From assembly GCF_009834365.1 (NCBI RefSeq), contig NZ_CP041348.1, positions 2,827,001-2,891,000 on the forward strand: a DNA stretch of 64,000 nt, written 5' to 3'. The notes beneath the pieces were generated by a model that was not told where the DNA came from, ran no database searches, and was given only the letters and a program-made list of their open reading frames with translations. Positions 7,959 through 17,900 of the stretch are shown piece after piece. The stretch is from Komagataeibacter xylinus. Lineage in GTDB: Bacteria > Pseudomonadota > Alphaproteobacteria > Acetobacterales > Acetobacteraceae. The translations under genes were made by a program, and so were the position numbers. How positions within the stretch are numbered: position 1 is the first letter of the stretch; each line of letters starts with the position of its first letter.

Positions 7959-9560
7959 TCAGGCAGGCACAAGTGCAGCCGGAATGGGCTTGAGCACCGG
8001 CGGCGCCTGCCAGCTTCCCGTGTCAACATTCTCGATCTCTCCATCGATCTCGCTGACAACCTGCCGCGCAAACGGGCCAAGATGCAGGTAGAGCGCACTG
8101 GTCATGACCACATAGGGCAGTGCCCTGGGGTTATGCAGCGCGCAGTCGAGCATCATCCGCCAGAATGGCCCGGTCGTGCCGGGTCCCGCGCGGTGAATGC
8201 GCAGCACAAGCCGCATGAAGCTGCGCAGGTCGCCCTTGATCATCCGATGGCTGCGCTTGCGCCCGAGCATGCGCCCAAGCCTGCGCACGCGGCCAAAATA
8301 GGCGATCGGATCATAAATCGTTTTGAGCACCGTCCTGTAATCGCTCAGCACGTCGCGGCGTGGCCGTTTGGTCTCGAAATTGAGGCCTGCGGTGCACTGA
8401 TCGCCCGACTGGGTCTGTTCACTGCCCGAAAACAGTCGCCCTTCGGCCAGCAGGCGGCGCGTCAACTGCGTTGTGGGCAGCGCGTAAAGCAGGCCGACCA
8501 TGCAGACCGGGATCGAGGTATCCTCGATACATTCGATCATGCCCGGGGCGACGCTCCCCTTCTCGCTATCAAACCCTACAATGAAGCCTGCATTGACGAA
8601 AATCCCGGCCTTATGGATCGTGTCGATGCTTTGTTGCAGGCTGCGCCGTGTGTTCTGCTTTTTCTGCATCAGCACCAGCGAGTCCGTATCCGGGCTTTCG
8701 ATGCCCACGAACACGGCGAAGAAATTCGTATCCGCCAGGCTGCGCAGCAGGTCGGCGTCATCAGCGAGGTTTATGGAGGCCTCGGTTGAAAATTCGAAGG
8801 GAAATTTCTTTTCCTCCTGCCAGCGTTTCAGGTCGGGCAGAAATTTCTTGAGCGCCTTTTTATTGCCAATCAGGTTGTCATCAACAAAATCGACATGCCC
8901 CCGGTAGCCAAGGGCGTAAAGGGCATCAAGTTCAGCCGTGACCTGTTCGTTGGTCTTGGTGCGCGGCACCCGGCCATAGAGTTCGATAATATCACAGAAC
9001 TCGCAACTGAACGGACACCCGCGTGAAAACTGGATGCCCACATGCAGGTACTGGTCAAGCTTGAGCAGATCAAAGCGCGGTAGCGGACTTTTGGTAACAT
9101 CCGTCTTGCCCATTGGCGCTTCAAACACGCCCTGCCGCGCACCGCTGCGCCAGGCCGCGACGAAATCGTTCATGATCTCCTCGGCCTCGCCCAGAACCTG
9201 AAAATTGGCGGCGCTGTAAAGCGGTGGGCTTGAGGTGACATCGGGGCCGCCAACCACCACCGGCTTGCCGCGTGCACGGCAGGTCTCGATAATGTGCAGC
9301 GCGTCATTGCGCTGCGGCAGCATGCCGCCGGTCATGACCATGTCGGCCCAATCCAGATCGGCATCGGTCAGGTTTTCGGTATTACGGTTGACCAGCCGTA
9401 TTTCCCAGTTTTGAGGCAGCAGGGCCGCGACCGTGACCAGGCCGAGTGGGGCCGCCGGATAGCGCGCGCCCGCGAGATCGCAGGCTTCCTTGTAGTTCCA
9501 GAATGAATTGGCATTGAAAAGCGGGAAGATCATCAGGACCTTGCAGGTATCGGCCATCAT
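7959..9560 (-). CDS. B12-binding radical SAM protein, hopanoid methylase (HpnP/HpnR) type
   Basis: A 533-residue protein. The N-terminal part (about 1-140) has the cobalamin-binding fold with MTGGMLPQRNDALHI and VVVGGPDVTSS. The radical SAM domain follows with the 4Fe-4S cysteines Cys182, Cys186 and Cys189 (CxxxCxxC) and VDFVDDNLIGNKKA. The C-terminal third (YDPIAYFGRVRRLGRML) matches the DUF4070 extension of this family. From memory the best match is the hopanoid C-2/C-3 methylase group, which methylates bacteriohopanes using methylcobalamin. Acetic acid bacteria are known hopanoid makers. Which carbon is methylated cannot be decided. The gene stands alone, convergent with the helicase. Confidence 0.8.
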   Translation of the reverse strand: MMADTCKVLMIFPLFNANSFWNYKEACDLAGARYPAAPLGLVTVAALLPQNWEIRLVNRNTENLTDADLDWADMVMTGGMLPQRNDALHIIETCRARGKPVVVGGPDVTSSPPLYSAANFQVLGEAEEIMNDFVAAWRSGARQGVFEAPMGKTDVTKSPLPRFDLLKLDQYLHVGIQFSRGCPFSCEFCDIIELYGRVPRTKTNEQVTAELDALYALGYRGHVDFVDDNLIGNKKALKKFLPDLKRWQEEKKFPFEFSTEASINLADDADLLRSLADTNFFAVFVGIESPDTDSLVLMQKKQNTRRSLQQSIDTIHKAGIFVNAGFIVGFDSEKGSVAPGMIECIEDTSIPVCMVGLLYALPTTQLTRRLLAEGRLFSGSEQTQSGDQCTAGLNFETKRPRRDVLSDYRTVLKTIYDPIAYFGRVRRLGRMLGRKRSHRMIKGDLRSFMRLVLRIHRAGPGTTGPFWRMMLDCALHNPRALPYVVMTSALYLHLGPFARQVVSEIDGEIENVDTGSWQAPPVLKPIPAALVPA

Positions 9561-10160
9561 GATGAAATCCTTTGGCGTGCCTCCTTCGCATGATCACGGC
9601 GGCCTCCCCGATTGGGGGTGGAGCGCATGGGAACGGGAGGATCCTGCTGTGGTGAAATGGCGATAGTCCGGCACACGGTCGTCATAGAAATCTTCCATCA
9701 GGATGAAGGCCTGTTTCTACACCCCCTGCCCTGCAATAGCGAGACAAGAGCATTTGCAATGCGGAATATGCCCTTTTCAAAGTGTAACAGCGCTTTATGA
9801 GGGCCTGAAAACGCCCTTCAGGCGGATCGGTCGCGCATGTCGTGTTAGCTTGCGTATATGCACGGAATAAAGATGAATTGCGATGAAGGTATTCGATCCG
9901 TTGAATGGCGACTGGTCCGAACCTGACGAACTGTATTTTATCAAGATATGAATTTTTCTAGAATATTGAATGAAGTTAAAATGAAATAAACTGGTGTTGT
10001 GTATAAAGCGCATAAGGAAATCGATCCGGCCATGGGGGCGGCCCATCGGGCCTGACTGGCCTGCCTGTGCAGCACCCCGGCGCAACGTGGCGCCATCGCC
10101 CGCGCTGTGGCGGCATAGTTCTGTCATGTCAACCACGCCGAACCGTATCTTGATGCAGGC
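9561..10160. other. Gene-poor region
   Basis: About 600 bases without a convincing gene. The stretch 9925-9995 is markedly AT-rich and could hold a promoter. Short frames exist on both strands, but none has a ribosome site together with protein-like composition. Confidence 0.35.
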
Positions 10161-10448
10161 GTGCGGTCCTGGCTGGCAACGGGCAAAACCGATCCATGCC
10201 TCGACAGGGATGTCATAGGATCCGTTATCGAATTTCTGGATAATGCCTGCTTCGACGCGCAGGAGCATGCTGATGGCTACGATACACAGGCCATGGCATG
10301 GTTCAGCAAAGCCCGGTCAGTCAACGCCGTGCTGTATGCGCTCGATGGCGAGCTTCCGGTGGCTTTTTACGATACAGTGTACGAAGCCCATGCCGCGATG
10401 GGGGATTGCAGCCAGATCGAGGCCATCTGGGCGCGGCATGAAGCGTGA
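10161..10448 (+). CDS. Small hypothetical protein
   Basis: A 95-residue frame starting at a GTG. The composition looks protein-like and acidic (VIGSVIEFLDNACFDAQEHA, VNAVLYALDGELPVAFYDTV), with helical segments. I do not recognise a family. The frame is open a further 14 codons upstream without an ATG, so the start may be wrong or the 5' end may have been lost. It ends 29 bases before the convergent DUF1501 gene. Confidence 0.4.
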   Translation: MRSWLATGKTDPCLDRDVIGSVIEFLDNACFDAQEHADGYDTQAMAWFSKARSVNAVLYALDGELPVAFYDTVYEAHAAMGDCSQIEAIWARHEA

Positions 10449-10476
10449 GCGCTCAACATAAGAAATTTCCCGCTTT

Positions 10477-11688
10477 TCATGCCTGACGGATCAACCCCTG
10501 CATCGGGCTTGCCGCCGCACCGGGGAAGACCGTGGCCATGGCCGCAGGCTTCAGCCGCAGGTGATCGCACAGCAGTCCTGCCGCAACACAGCGCAGGTCG
10601 GTTGTGGGAGCAAGATCACGATTTTCAAACAACTGGCCAGGGCGCAGGCCCGGCCATGTGCCAGCCACCCGTCCCCCTGCCACAGGGCCGCCTGCAACAA
10701 AGGCGACCGTGCCCGTGCCATGATCCGTGCCGCCAGTGCCGTTGATCCGCACCGTGCGGCCGAATTCGGTCAGGGCCAGTACTACCGTGCGCGACCAGGC
10801 TGGGCCAAGGCCATCGCGCAGGGCGGCGACCCCCCGGTCGAGTTGCGTCAATGGCCGGCCCAGGCGGTCAATCTGCCGTGCATGGGTATCCCACCCGCCA
10901 ATTTCGAGGGCTGCGATGCGCGGGCCGCGGCGGCTGGCCAGCATGCGGCCTGCTGCGGTTGAAAGGGTCACGAACGCATCGGGCCGACTGCCCTTGCGCG
11001 GGGAAGATACCGCAGCCCTGCTGCTTTCCATTACAGTATCGGAGAAGCCACGCGCCTGCAGGGCATTGCGCAGGGCAGGCCCGGTGACCGGATCATCCGC
11101 GTTAAGGGCTGCGATCTGGCGGTACAGATCCGGGTCGGGGTGATGGCTGGCTGCAGGCGCGTAGCTACCCACACGGGCCGGGCCACGCAGTAGCAGCGGC
11201 ACGGTCAGCCCCATCGCCAGGCCATAGCCATCCGGCCCCGCATCGCGCTGGGACATAAGCGATACGGCGCGGTTGAGCCAGCCGCTATCCATGCGGGCAT
11301 CCGCGCCACTTTCAAGGCAATCCTGTGCCTCGAAGTGCGAACGGCTGCGATAATTGCCCGCTACCGCGTGCACCGGCAGCAACTGACCAGCCGCATAAAG
11401 CGCATGCATGTTCTGCAGTGCCGGATGCAGTCCGTAGAAACCACCCATATCGAGCATGCCTCCAGCAGTTCCCGGCTCGGGCAGGATGAGCGCGCGGCGA
11501 TGGGCGGCAAGGCTTGGGTCGCCATAGGGGGTGACGGCGGACATGCCATCAAGCGCCCCGCGCATGATAATGACAACAAGGCGTGGGTCCTCTTCATGGC
11601 TCGACGGGGCTGCCACGGCCAGCGAGGCACGCCCCAGCGCCCAGCTTGTGGCAAGACCCATCAGGGCCGCACGACGACGGATCAACAT
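10477..11688 (-). CDS. DUF1501 family exported protein
   Basis: A 403-residue protein starting MLIRRRAALMGLATSWALG, a twin-arginine-like signal sequence followed by AVAAPSS. The body has family hallmarks: VVIIMRGALDGMSAV near residue 40, SRSHFEAQDCLESG near 110-123, IGGWDTHARQ near 260, and LTEFGRTVRINGTGGTDHG near 310-328. DUF1501 proteins have a sulfatase/phosphatase-like fold and are usually exported. They are almost always found with a DUF1800 partner, as here, where the DUF1800 gene ends 4 bases upstream. The role is unknown. The pair follows the cellulose synthase genes on the same strand. Confidence 0.88.
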   Translation of the reverse strand: MLIRRRAALMGLATSWALGRASLAVAAPSSHEEDPRLVVIIMRGALDGMSAVTPYGDPSLAAHRRALILPEPGTAGGMLDMGGFYGLHPALQNMHALYAAGQLLPVHAVAGNYRSRSHFEAQDCLESGADARMDSGWLNRAVSLMSQRDAGPDGYGLAMGLTVPLLLRGPARVGSYAPAASHHPDPDLYRQIAALNADDPVTGPALRNALQARGFSDTVMESSRAAVSSPRKGSRPDAFVTLSTAAGRMLASRRGPRIAALEIGGWDTHARQIDRLGRPLTQLDRGVAALRDGLGPAWSRTVVLALTEFGRTVRINGTGGTDHGTGTVAFVAGGPVAGGRVAGTWPGLRPGQLFENRDLAPTTDLRCVAAGLLCDHLRLKPAAMATVFPGAAASPMQGLIRQA

Positions 11689-11692
11689 GATT

Positions 11693-13000
11693 TTAACGCC
11701 TCTGGAATTCGGGTGAGGAAAACAGGAGTGTCAGAGCATCCTGCCTTGAGCCTGCATGCTGCATTGCCGTCACTGTCTGCGCCCGCAGTGCCGGGCCAAG
11801 CACGGCATGGGCAATATCCAGCGGGTCGCCCTTGCGCATCTGCCCCGCAATCTGCCACGCCCAGTCGCTGCGGGCCAGCATGTCGGCGGGGGCAGCCCAG
11901 TCGGCGGCGCGGTCGCTCCAACCATTGGGGAGTGGCGCGGTCCATAGCGGCTGGCCCAGCGCGGCAAAGGCTGCAAGCAGCGTATGCGCGGACGAGTGGG
12001 GGTCATCCGGCTGGCTCGGCGTGCCGCCCATCGACAGGGCACGCATCACCGCCGTGGCATAATCCATGGGCGAGCGGAATTTGCCGCCCGCCGCAGTCGT
12101 ATCCACCAGCGTGGGCAGCATCAGGGCGGCAGCGGCCAGGTTGCCCTCCGTCTGCTGCAATACCCGGCTGACCTGTGTCACATCGTGCTCATCAGGCGTG
12201 TCGGTTATGAAATGGGTGACCATCCGGGTGGCGATATGGTGGTAAGTGGCCGGGTGAGTGCCCAGAAAATGCAGTGCCTGCAGGCCGCCCTCCTCTCCTT
12301 CCCCAAAGCGGTGGCCCATCATGGTCCTGATGCCGGGCTCATGCGCCTTTTCACGGAAGACAAAGCCGGGCTGATCCGCTTTGAGGTCCACGCCCCATCC
12401 GGTCAGGATGGCGGCAAAGGCCGTGACATCAGCCTGGGTGTAGCCCCCCTGTGGCGAGAGGGTATGCAGTTCGAGGCATTCGCGCGCCAGGTTTTCGTTC
12501 AGGCCGCGATGCCCCTTGCGCCCTGCCGGGCTGTCCGGCCCGATGGATGAGGCGTTATCAAGATACATCAGCATGGCCGGGTGGCGCATGACGGCAACCA
12601 GCATGTCCACGAACCGGCCTGTTACATGCGGCCGTATGGCTTCGCGCATGTAGGCGCCAATGATCGCGCGCGTGCCGCCCTGCCGCAGGCTGACAGTAAA
12701 ATGGTTGAACCAGAACCACGCCAGCCGCTCACGAAAAGGCTGGCGGGTCAGCAGCAGGTTGTCGAGCTGGGTTGCGACCTCAGCCTGAAAGATCGGTTTG
12801 ACGAGCGGGTCGCCCTGCATCCTGTTCATACGCTGCGTACGCAGCGCAATCAGCCCGTCCGCCGTGGTGCCCACGCCGGTAAAGCGGGCGGCATCAGGTT
12901 CACGCAGTTGACGTGCCAGCCAGTCGCGCGGCCTGTCAGATACTGTTTCCGTGCCCCGTATTCCCCAGCCAAACCTGTTCATCGTTTCCAAAGACTGCAT
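11693..13000 (-). CDS. DUF1800 family protein
   Basis: The 435-residue protein starts MQSLETMNRFGWGIRGTE, as usual for DUF1800. It contains VKPIFQAEVATQLDNLLLTRQPFRERLAWFWFNHFTVS, NLARECLELHTLSPQGGYTQADVTAFAAILTGW and KFRSPMDYATAVMRAL, all typical of the family. I chose the ATG at 12998-13000 because AGGACAGGA stands 6 bases upstream; a GTG at 13072 would add 24 residues with poorer support. DUF1800 and DUF1501 genes occur as pairs in many bacteria, and both function and substrate are unknown. It is followed at once by the DUF1501 gene, so the two form one transcription unit. Confidence 0.88.
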   Translation of the reverse strand: MQSLETMNRFGWGIRGTETVSDRPRDWLARQLREPDAARFTGVGTTADGLIALRTQRMNRMQGDPLVKPIFQAEVATQLDNLLLTRQPFRERLAWFWFNHFTVSLRQGGTRAIIGAYMREAIRPHVTGRFVDMLVAVMRHPAMLMYLDNASSIGPDSPAGRKGHRGLNENLARECLELHTLSPQGGYTQADVTAFAAILTGWGVDLKADQPGFVFREKAHEPGIRTMMGHRFGEGEEGGLQALHFLGTHPATYHHIATRMVTHFITDTPDEHDVTQVSRVLQQTEGNLAAAALMLPTLVDTTAAGGKFRSPMDYATAVMRALSMGGTPSQPDDPHSSAHTLLAAFAALGQPLWTAPLPNGWSDRAADWAAPADMLARSDWAWQIAGQMRKGDPLDIAHAVLGPALRAQTVTAMQHAGSRQDALTLLFSSPEFQRR

Positions 13001-13146
13001 TGAATTCCTGTCCTGAAAAGCAGGCGTGCGGGTAGAAGGTGCCCTTATGGGTTCGGTGGGAATATTACTCACGGCAAGCCATTTTATGGAACATTCGTGA
13101 AATTACAGCATGCCGCCCTGTTGGAAAGCGGGCGCTTCAGGCCGCT

Positions 13147-13181
13147 TAAAAAAATGCCGCCTTTTACAAAAAAGGCGGCAT
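13147..13181 (-). terminator. Intrinsic terminator behind the SGNH hydrolase gene
   Basis: On the minus strand a perfect 12-bp stem (ATGCCGCCTTTT paired with AAAAGGCGGCAT) is followed directly by seven Ts. It lies 35 bases past the stop of the SGNH hydrolase gene and upstream of the DUF1800 gene. It should therefore separate the bcs/SGNH unit from the DUF1800-DUF1501 unit. Confidence 0.85.
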
Positions 13182-13215
13182 CGGAAAAACTGTTCCTTAC
13201 AGGCGTATGGTGTTC

Positions 13216-14895
13216 TTATTTACCAAGAAAACCGACTATATTCTGCCACACATTGCGTGCCATGATGTCATGCCCGGCCTGGTTGGGGTGGGTGGTATCG
13301 GCAAGCCATTTTGTCTGGTCAAGCACATCGAAAAGAGGCTCGCCGGATGAAAAAAGATCGAGTTCGATATCAGCAGGGATCTTTCCCGCCTCTACCGCGC
13401 TGGCCAGTGCCTTGCGCGGTGCGCCCTGCGTCAGGGCCTCATCAAGGAAGGCAACGCGATAGCCGGCCTTTTTCAGGCGGCTGGTAATCTGCCCGAGGTT
13501 ATGGACCGTCTCGCCGGTGCTGATCTGGTGCAGGTGGTCATTGAAGCCACCAAACACGATCGCAACCTTGTGGCCGGGATGACCCGCCAGCGCTTCGGCC
13601 GCAGGTACCATGTCCAGCATCTGCTTGGTCGTGGCACCTGATACGGCAAAATTGTAGCTCCTGTAGCGGGCATAACGCTGCATGATATAGGGCCAGTTCG
13701 TGCCATCGCTCAGGCCGTAGCCTTCCGTCCGGCTATCGCCAATGGCAACGACAGCATCACGCAACTGCGGCATGTGATCGCCCGCCACTGCGGCAGCAGC
13801 TTCAAAGTCCTGCTCCTGCTCGGCCGTGGCAGCCTGGTCGGCGATGACGATACCGGTCCACTGCCCGGTATTGCGCCCCTGTTCAAACCAGGGGCCGCCA
13901 TCGGCATTATACCCGATATACCCGCCAGCAAACGATCCCTCCGGGAGCGCCCCGCCGAGCACGACATGGTTATTGCCATTTTCAAGCCGGTAGCCACCTG
14001 GTGTTGCGCTGAGGCCAAAAGCGGCGGGGTCGTTGCTGATGATCATGTCCGTGCGCAGGTCCGGGCTGCGCATGTCGGCCACATGCACAAAGCCATCGAG
14101 CGTGTAGCTGCCCATGAAAACCTTGAATTCCTGCCCTTTCTGCCCGAGCATGAGCGGCACGGGAAAAGCCGAATAGCCGGAATTGGATGAGGCATACGTG
14201 CCCGTGGTGCCAAAAAAGAAGCTGTTGGCGGGCACCTTGAGGGTCTGCGGCAATACAAATCCGCCCGGCCCGTTATTTTCACCCCATGACAGGGTCTCCT
14301 GCCCCGAAACCTGCACCGCGCCGATATGCACGACATGGTGCCCCGGCGTAGCCACGAGGTGGTTGCCATGGCCGGTCTGGTCATACACGCGGGTCACTGT
14401 GGCGAAGGTGCCCGCATCACGTGCGGCCAGAGCGCGAGTGAGGGTCGCGGTATCGAGCATGCCATCAGGGCGTATGGCGAGCGTGGTGGCAACGGTCTGG
14501 CCGCCTGAAATCGTCTCGATATCCACGGCGGGGCCGGAATAGGCGCTGACCATCCGCGTAGGCCCACCGGCAAAAAGGGCATGTGGGCCAAAGGTGTCGG
14601 CGGGGGCATTCGAGGTGCGTACGGCAGCCCACTGCGCGGCCCCCGGCGTGAGCGCGGTTGCGCGCCACACATGCCCGCCTGCCTGCCACAGATCGCCTGG
14701 CGCGTAACCCTTGCTCACGTCATCATTCGTGCCGGGGGAGCGGTTCAGCCCTTTATTCATGGCGCTATTGGCCGGAATGCAGGTTTCTGCGCCCTTATGG
14801 TCATCTGCCGGGCATTGTGCCGCTAGCCCAAGGGCGGGCAGGCCAAGGGCGGCCATGGCCGTGATGCAGGCCAGAACTCTTCCGCGCGTTTCCAT
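13216..14895 (-). CDS. Exported SGNH/GDSL hydrolase with N-terminal carbohydrate-type domain
   Basis: A 559-residue protein with a signal peptide (LACITAMAALGLPALGLAAQ). The C-terminal ~180 residues form an SGNH hydrolase: block I AIGDSRTEG near residue 387 (GDSR in place of GDSL), block II AVSGATT, block III GGFNDH, and block V DTTHPNQAGH near 535. The middle part (SAYSGPAVDIETISGG, RVYDQTGHGNHL) resembles the catalytic-type domain of GH54 arabinofuranosidases, a beta-sandwich sugar-binding fold. The enzyme likely deacylates an extracellular polysaccharide. It lies 57 bases behind bcsC on the same strand, and bcsX is also an SGNH protein, so it may be an extra tailoring enzyme of the same polymer. 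That link is inference. Confidence 0.8.
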   Translation of the reverse strand: METRGRVLACITAMAALGLPALGLAAQCPADDHKGAETCIPANSAMNKGLNRSPGTNDDVSKGYAPGDLWQAGGHVWRATALTPGAAQWAAVRTSNAPADTFGPHALFAGGPTRMVSAYSGPAVDIETISGGQTVATTLAIRPDGMLDTATLTRALAARDAGTFATVTRVYDQTGHGNHLVATPGHHVVHIGAVQVSGQETLSWGENNGPGGFVLPQTLKVPANSFFFGTTGTYASSNSGYSAFPVPLMLGQKGQEFKVFMGSYTLDGFVHVADMRSPDLRTDMIISNDPAAFGLSATPGGYRLENGNNHVVLGGALPEGSFAGGYIGYNADGGPWFEQGRNTGQWTGIVIADQAATAEQEQDFEAAAAVAGDHMPQLRDAVVAIGDSRTEGYGLSDGTNWPYIMQRYARYRSYNFAVSGATTKQMLDMVPAAEALAGHPGHKVAIVFGGFNDHLHQISTGETVHNLGQITSRLKKAGYRVAFLDEALTQGAPRKALASAVEAGKIPADIELDLFSSGEPLFDVLDQTKWLADTTHPNQAGHDIMARNVWQNIVGFLGK

Positions 14896-14952
14896 GTAAT
14901 GCTGTTCCCGGATATTAGGTGCAGGGCATGAACCTGCCCCGGATTGATTGTA

Positions 14953-17900
14953 TTACTGACCATCAAATGTGTAATGCGTCATCAACATGCCACTGGTTTC
15001 CGACCAGTTGCCTGCCCGGCTGTAGCCGCCTTCCATGCCCACCCGCAACCGATGGGTAAACTGATAGACAAGGCGCCCGCGCACATTGCCCGCAAGGCCG
15101 CTCGCCCCACTGCCTGAATACTCGTCAGGCTGGTTCGAGGCCGCAAGCTGCTGCAGGCTGGCACTCGTTGGGTAATAAGGTGCTGCATTGCTGTGATAAT
15201 GCTGGAACCCTGCTTCCCCGCGCAGGAACCATGTCCATCGCTGATTGTGCCCAGACCATTCAACCGGCACCATCGCACCATAATACTGCTGTGGTGAGAA
15301 GTAGCCGCCCTGCCCCCATGTAAAGAAGTAACTGTCACGCTTGTAACCAAAATACATGAGGTCAAGTCCCACGCGCAACCACTGCCGGTCGTGGGTCTGC
15401 CATACAGTGGCGGTGCCGCCGGCACCTGCCTCCACCTCGGTATTGCTCTGCACATGCGTGCCATCCAGATAGGCAAAGCCGCCACCGGCATAGATGTTCC
15501 ACCCCGGCGCGGACCATTCCAGCGCGCCGTGGCCGAACATGCGCGTCACACCGCCCCACACCCGGTTCGTGCCGGGGTCATGCATGCCCGCGTAGGACAG
15601 TTCGCTATCCGTGACCATGCGGCGACCCCCGCTTATGCGCAGGCCAAGGTTACGGGTCAGGCGCGGGGCGAATTCCACGCCCCCCACCACGTTGGTGATG
15701 GGGAAGCCCAGCGGCGAAGACCCCACATCGGCCGAGAACCAGTGGTTGACGTAGTTCAGGCTCAGCCCCACGCCCTGCGTATAGTAATGGTGGTATGCCC
15801 CCGGCAGGGCCCCATTGATGGCATAGGTGCCGAACTGGTGGGCTGAATAGGCATTGTTCAGTGCATCGCCCGTAAACAGCAGCGTGGGCGTGACCGAGAA
15901 GGACAGCCGGTGCTCCCATGATTCAAACGGCAGCGTGCCGGTGATGGGCACGGCGAATTCCGTCAGTTGCCCCAGCCCCGCAACACCCGTGCGGCTGCGC
16001 ACGAAGCTGTTGGCGTCGATCTGTGGTGATACGGAATCGCGCAGGTAGACAATCTGCCGGTCCATCGCCTCACCGCCGTCATCCTCGGGGATGTAATGAT
16101 AGGTTGCAGGCAGTGTTGCCCCCTGCAGGTCGATATAATTGCTGTCAATGAACGGCCAGCGATAGTCAGGCAGGAAGCTCTCATGGCCTTCATACGCGGC
16201 TTCGCCATCAAGCGTGCGCTGGGCGCGGCGGGCATGTTCCACATCGGCCAGTTGCGCGCGCGTGTTACCGGCCACGCGATCGATATCGGAGCGCACTTCC
16301 CAGCTCATCGGGCCATCGGGGTCTTCATGCGCCAGCCGGTCGGCATAACTCCGCGCCAGATTCATATTGCTTGCGCCGCCCGCATCACGCGCGGCGGCGG
16401 CGAGGCCATAGATATTGTGCGGCTTGAGGCGCAGGGCAATCTGGTCCTCCTCCAGCGCGCGCTGGGGCATGTTGCGTGTCTGGTAGATCCGGCCCATGGC
16501 CAGATGGGCCTCGGCTGATTCAGGGTGGGCGCGCAGCACGGGGGCCATCACCTGATAGGCCTGCGTGGTATGGCCATAACGGTCAAAGCCATCGGCGGTT
16601 ATAATGGCAAGGCCTATGGCAATATCGTTTCTTATCCGTAATTGGTCTGCAGTGGCATAGCCCGGAAAGTCGCGTGCCATTGCATCAAAGGTGCTGAGGC
16701 AGCGCGTGGTGTCGAACGTGGCATGCAGGCGCAGGTATAGTCCGGCATAGGCCAACATCTGCGCAGCCTTGGGCGGCTGGGTCAGGCGCTCTTCTTCAGC
16801 GAGCACCTGCTGCGCCTCACGCGTGGCATGCCGGTCAATCAGGGCGCCAGCAATCTGCACGCCCCGGTCGCCCGTGGGGTCGGGCTGATTGGCCAGCGCC
16901 ACGAGGGCGGCATTATCCGCGCGCGGCGCGCGGTTGAGCGCCTGTATGTGGCGGGCCAGCTCGATCTGGCTGGCAATGCTGGCCATGCCCGCACTCCGCC
17001 CGCCTGCAGGCAGGCGCGCCATCAGGCGCTCGGCGGTGGTCAGGTCATGTTGGCCCATGGCGTAGATGATCCCGGCCTGCAGGTCATCTGGCGTGACGGA
17101 TTTTGCGTCTGTCAGATCATCCATCAGGCTCTGCGCCTGAAAATGGCCGCCTGCATCATCAAGCGCGTGGGCAAGCTTGAGGCGTATCCACGGGTCCGTG
17201 GGCTCAATGGCCACGGCCTGGCGCAGCAGGGCAACGCGTTCATCCGCATCACGCATCTGGTCGGCGCGGGCAGAAAGATCGGCGGCCTGCAGGTGTGCCG
17301 CCAGCGCCGGGCGCAGCGGTTTGAGGCGGGCAATGATATCCTGCGCTTCCGCCCCGCGCCCGGTCTGGATCAGGATGCCGCCCAGATTGAACAGCGCATC
17401 GGCATTGCCCGGTGCCTGGCTCAGGATTTCACGATAGATGCGCTCGGCTTGCGCATCATGCCCCTGCCTGCGCTCAAGCATGCCTTCGAGCGACAGGAAA
17501 GTCAGCCTGCTGCCTGGCCGGCGGCCCAGAGCCGCGAGGTCCGTGCGTGCCGTATCATAGTGGCCGTCATTGATGGCCTGTAATATCCGCACAACAAGCG
17601 GGTCCACGCCTCCGCCGCCTGCGCCGGACTGCAGTGCCCTGATGGCTGCCCGCCAGTGGGGGGCTGCGTCCGCGTCCGCCTGTATCGCCTGCAGGAAATA
17701 CTGCATGGCCTGGACAGGCTGCTGCCGGGCCTGCGCCACCAGCCCCAGCCCGCCCAGTGCATCGGCATCATGGACATTGAGTGCAAGGGCATGGTGGAAT
17801 CGTTCTGACGCCCCTTCCAGGTTATGACGGGCCAGCAGGGCATAGCCTTCCTGATGGGCGGTCGCGGCATCGATGGCGCTCTGTGTTTCCTGCGCCTTGT

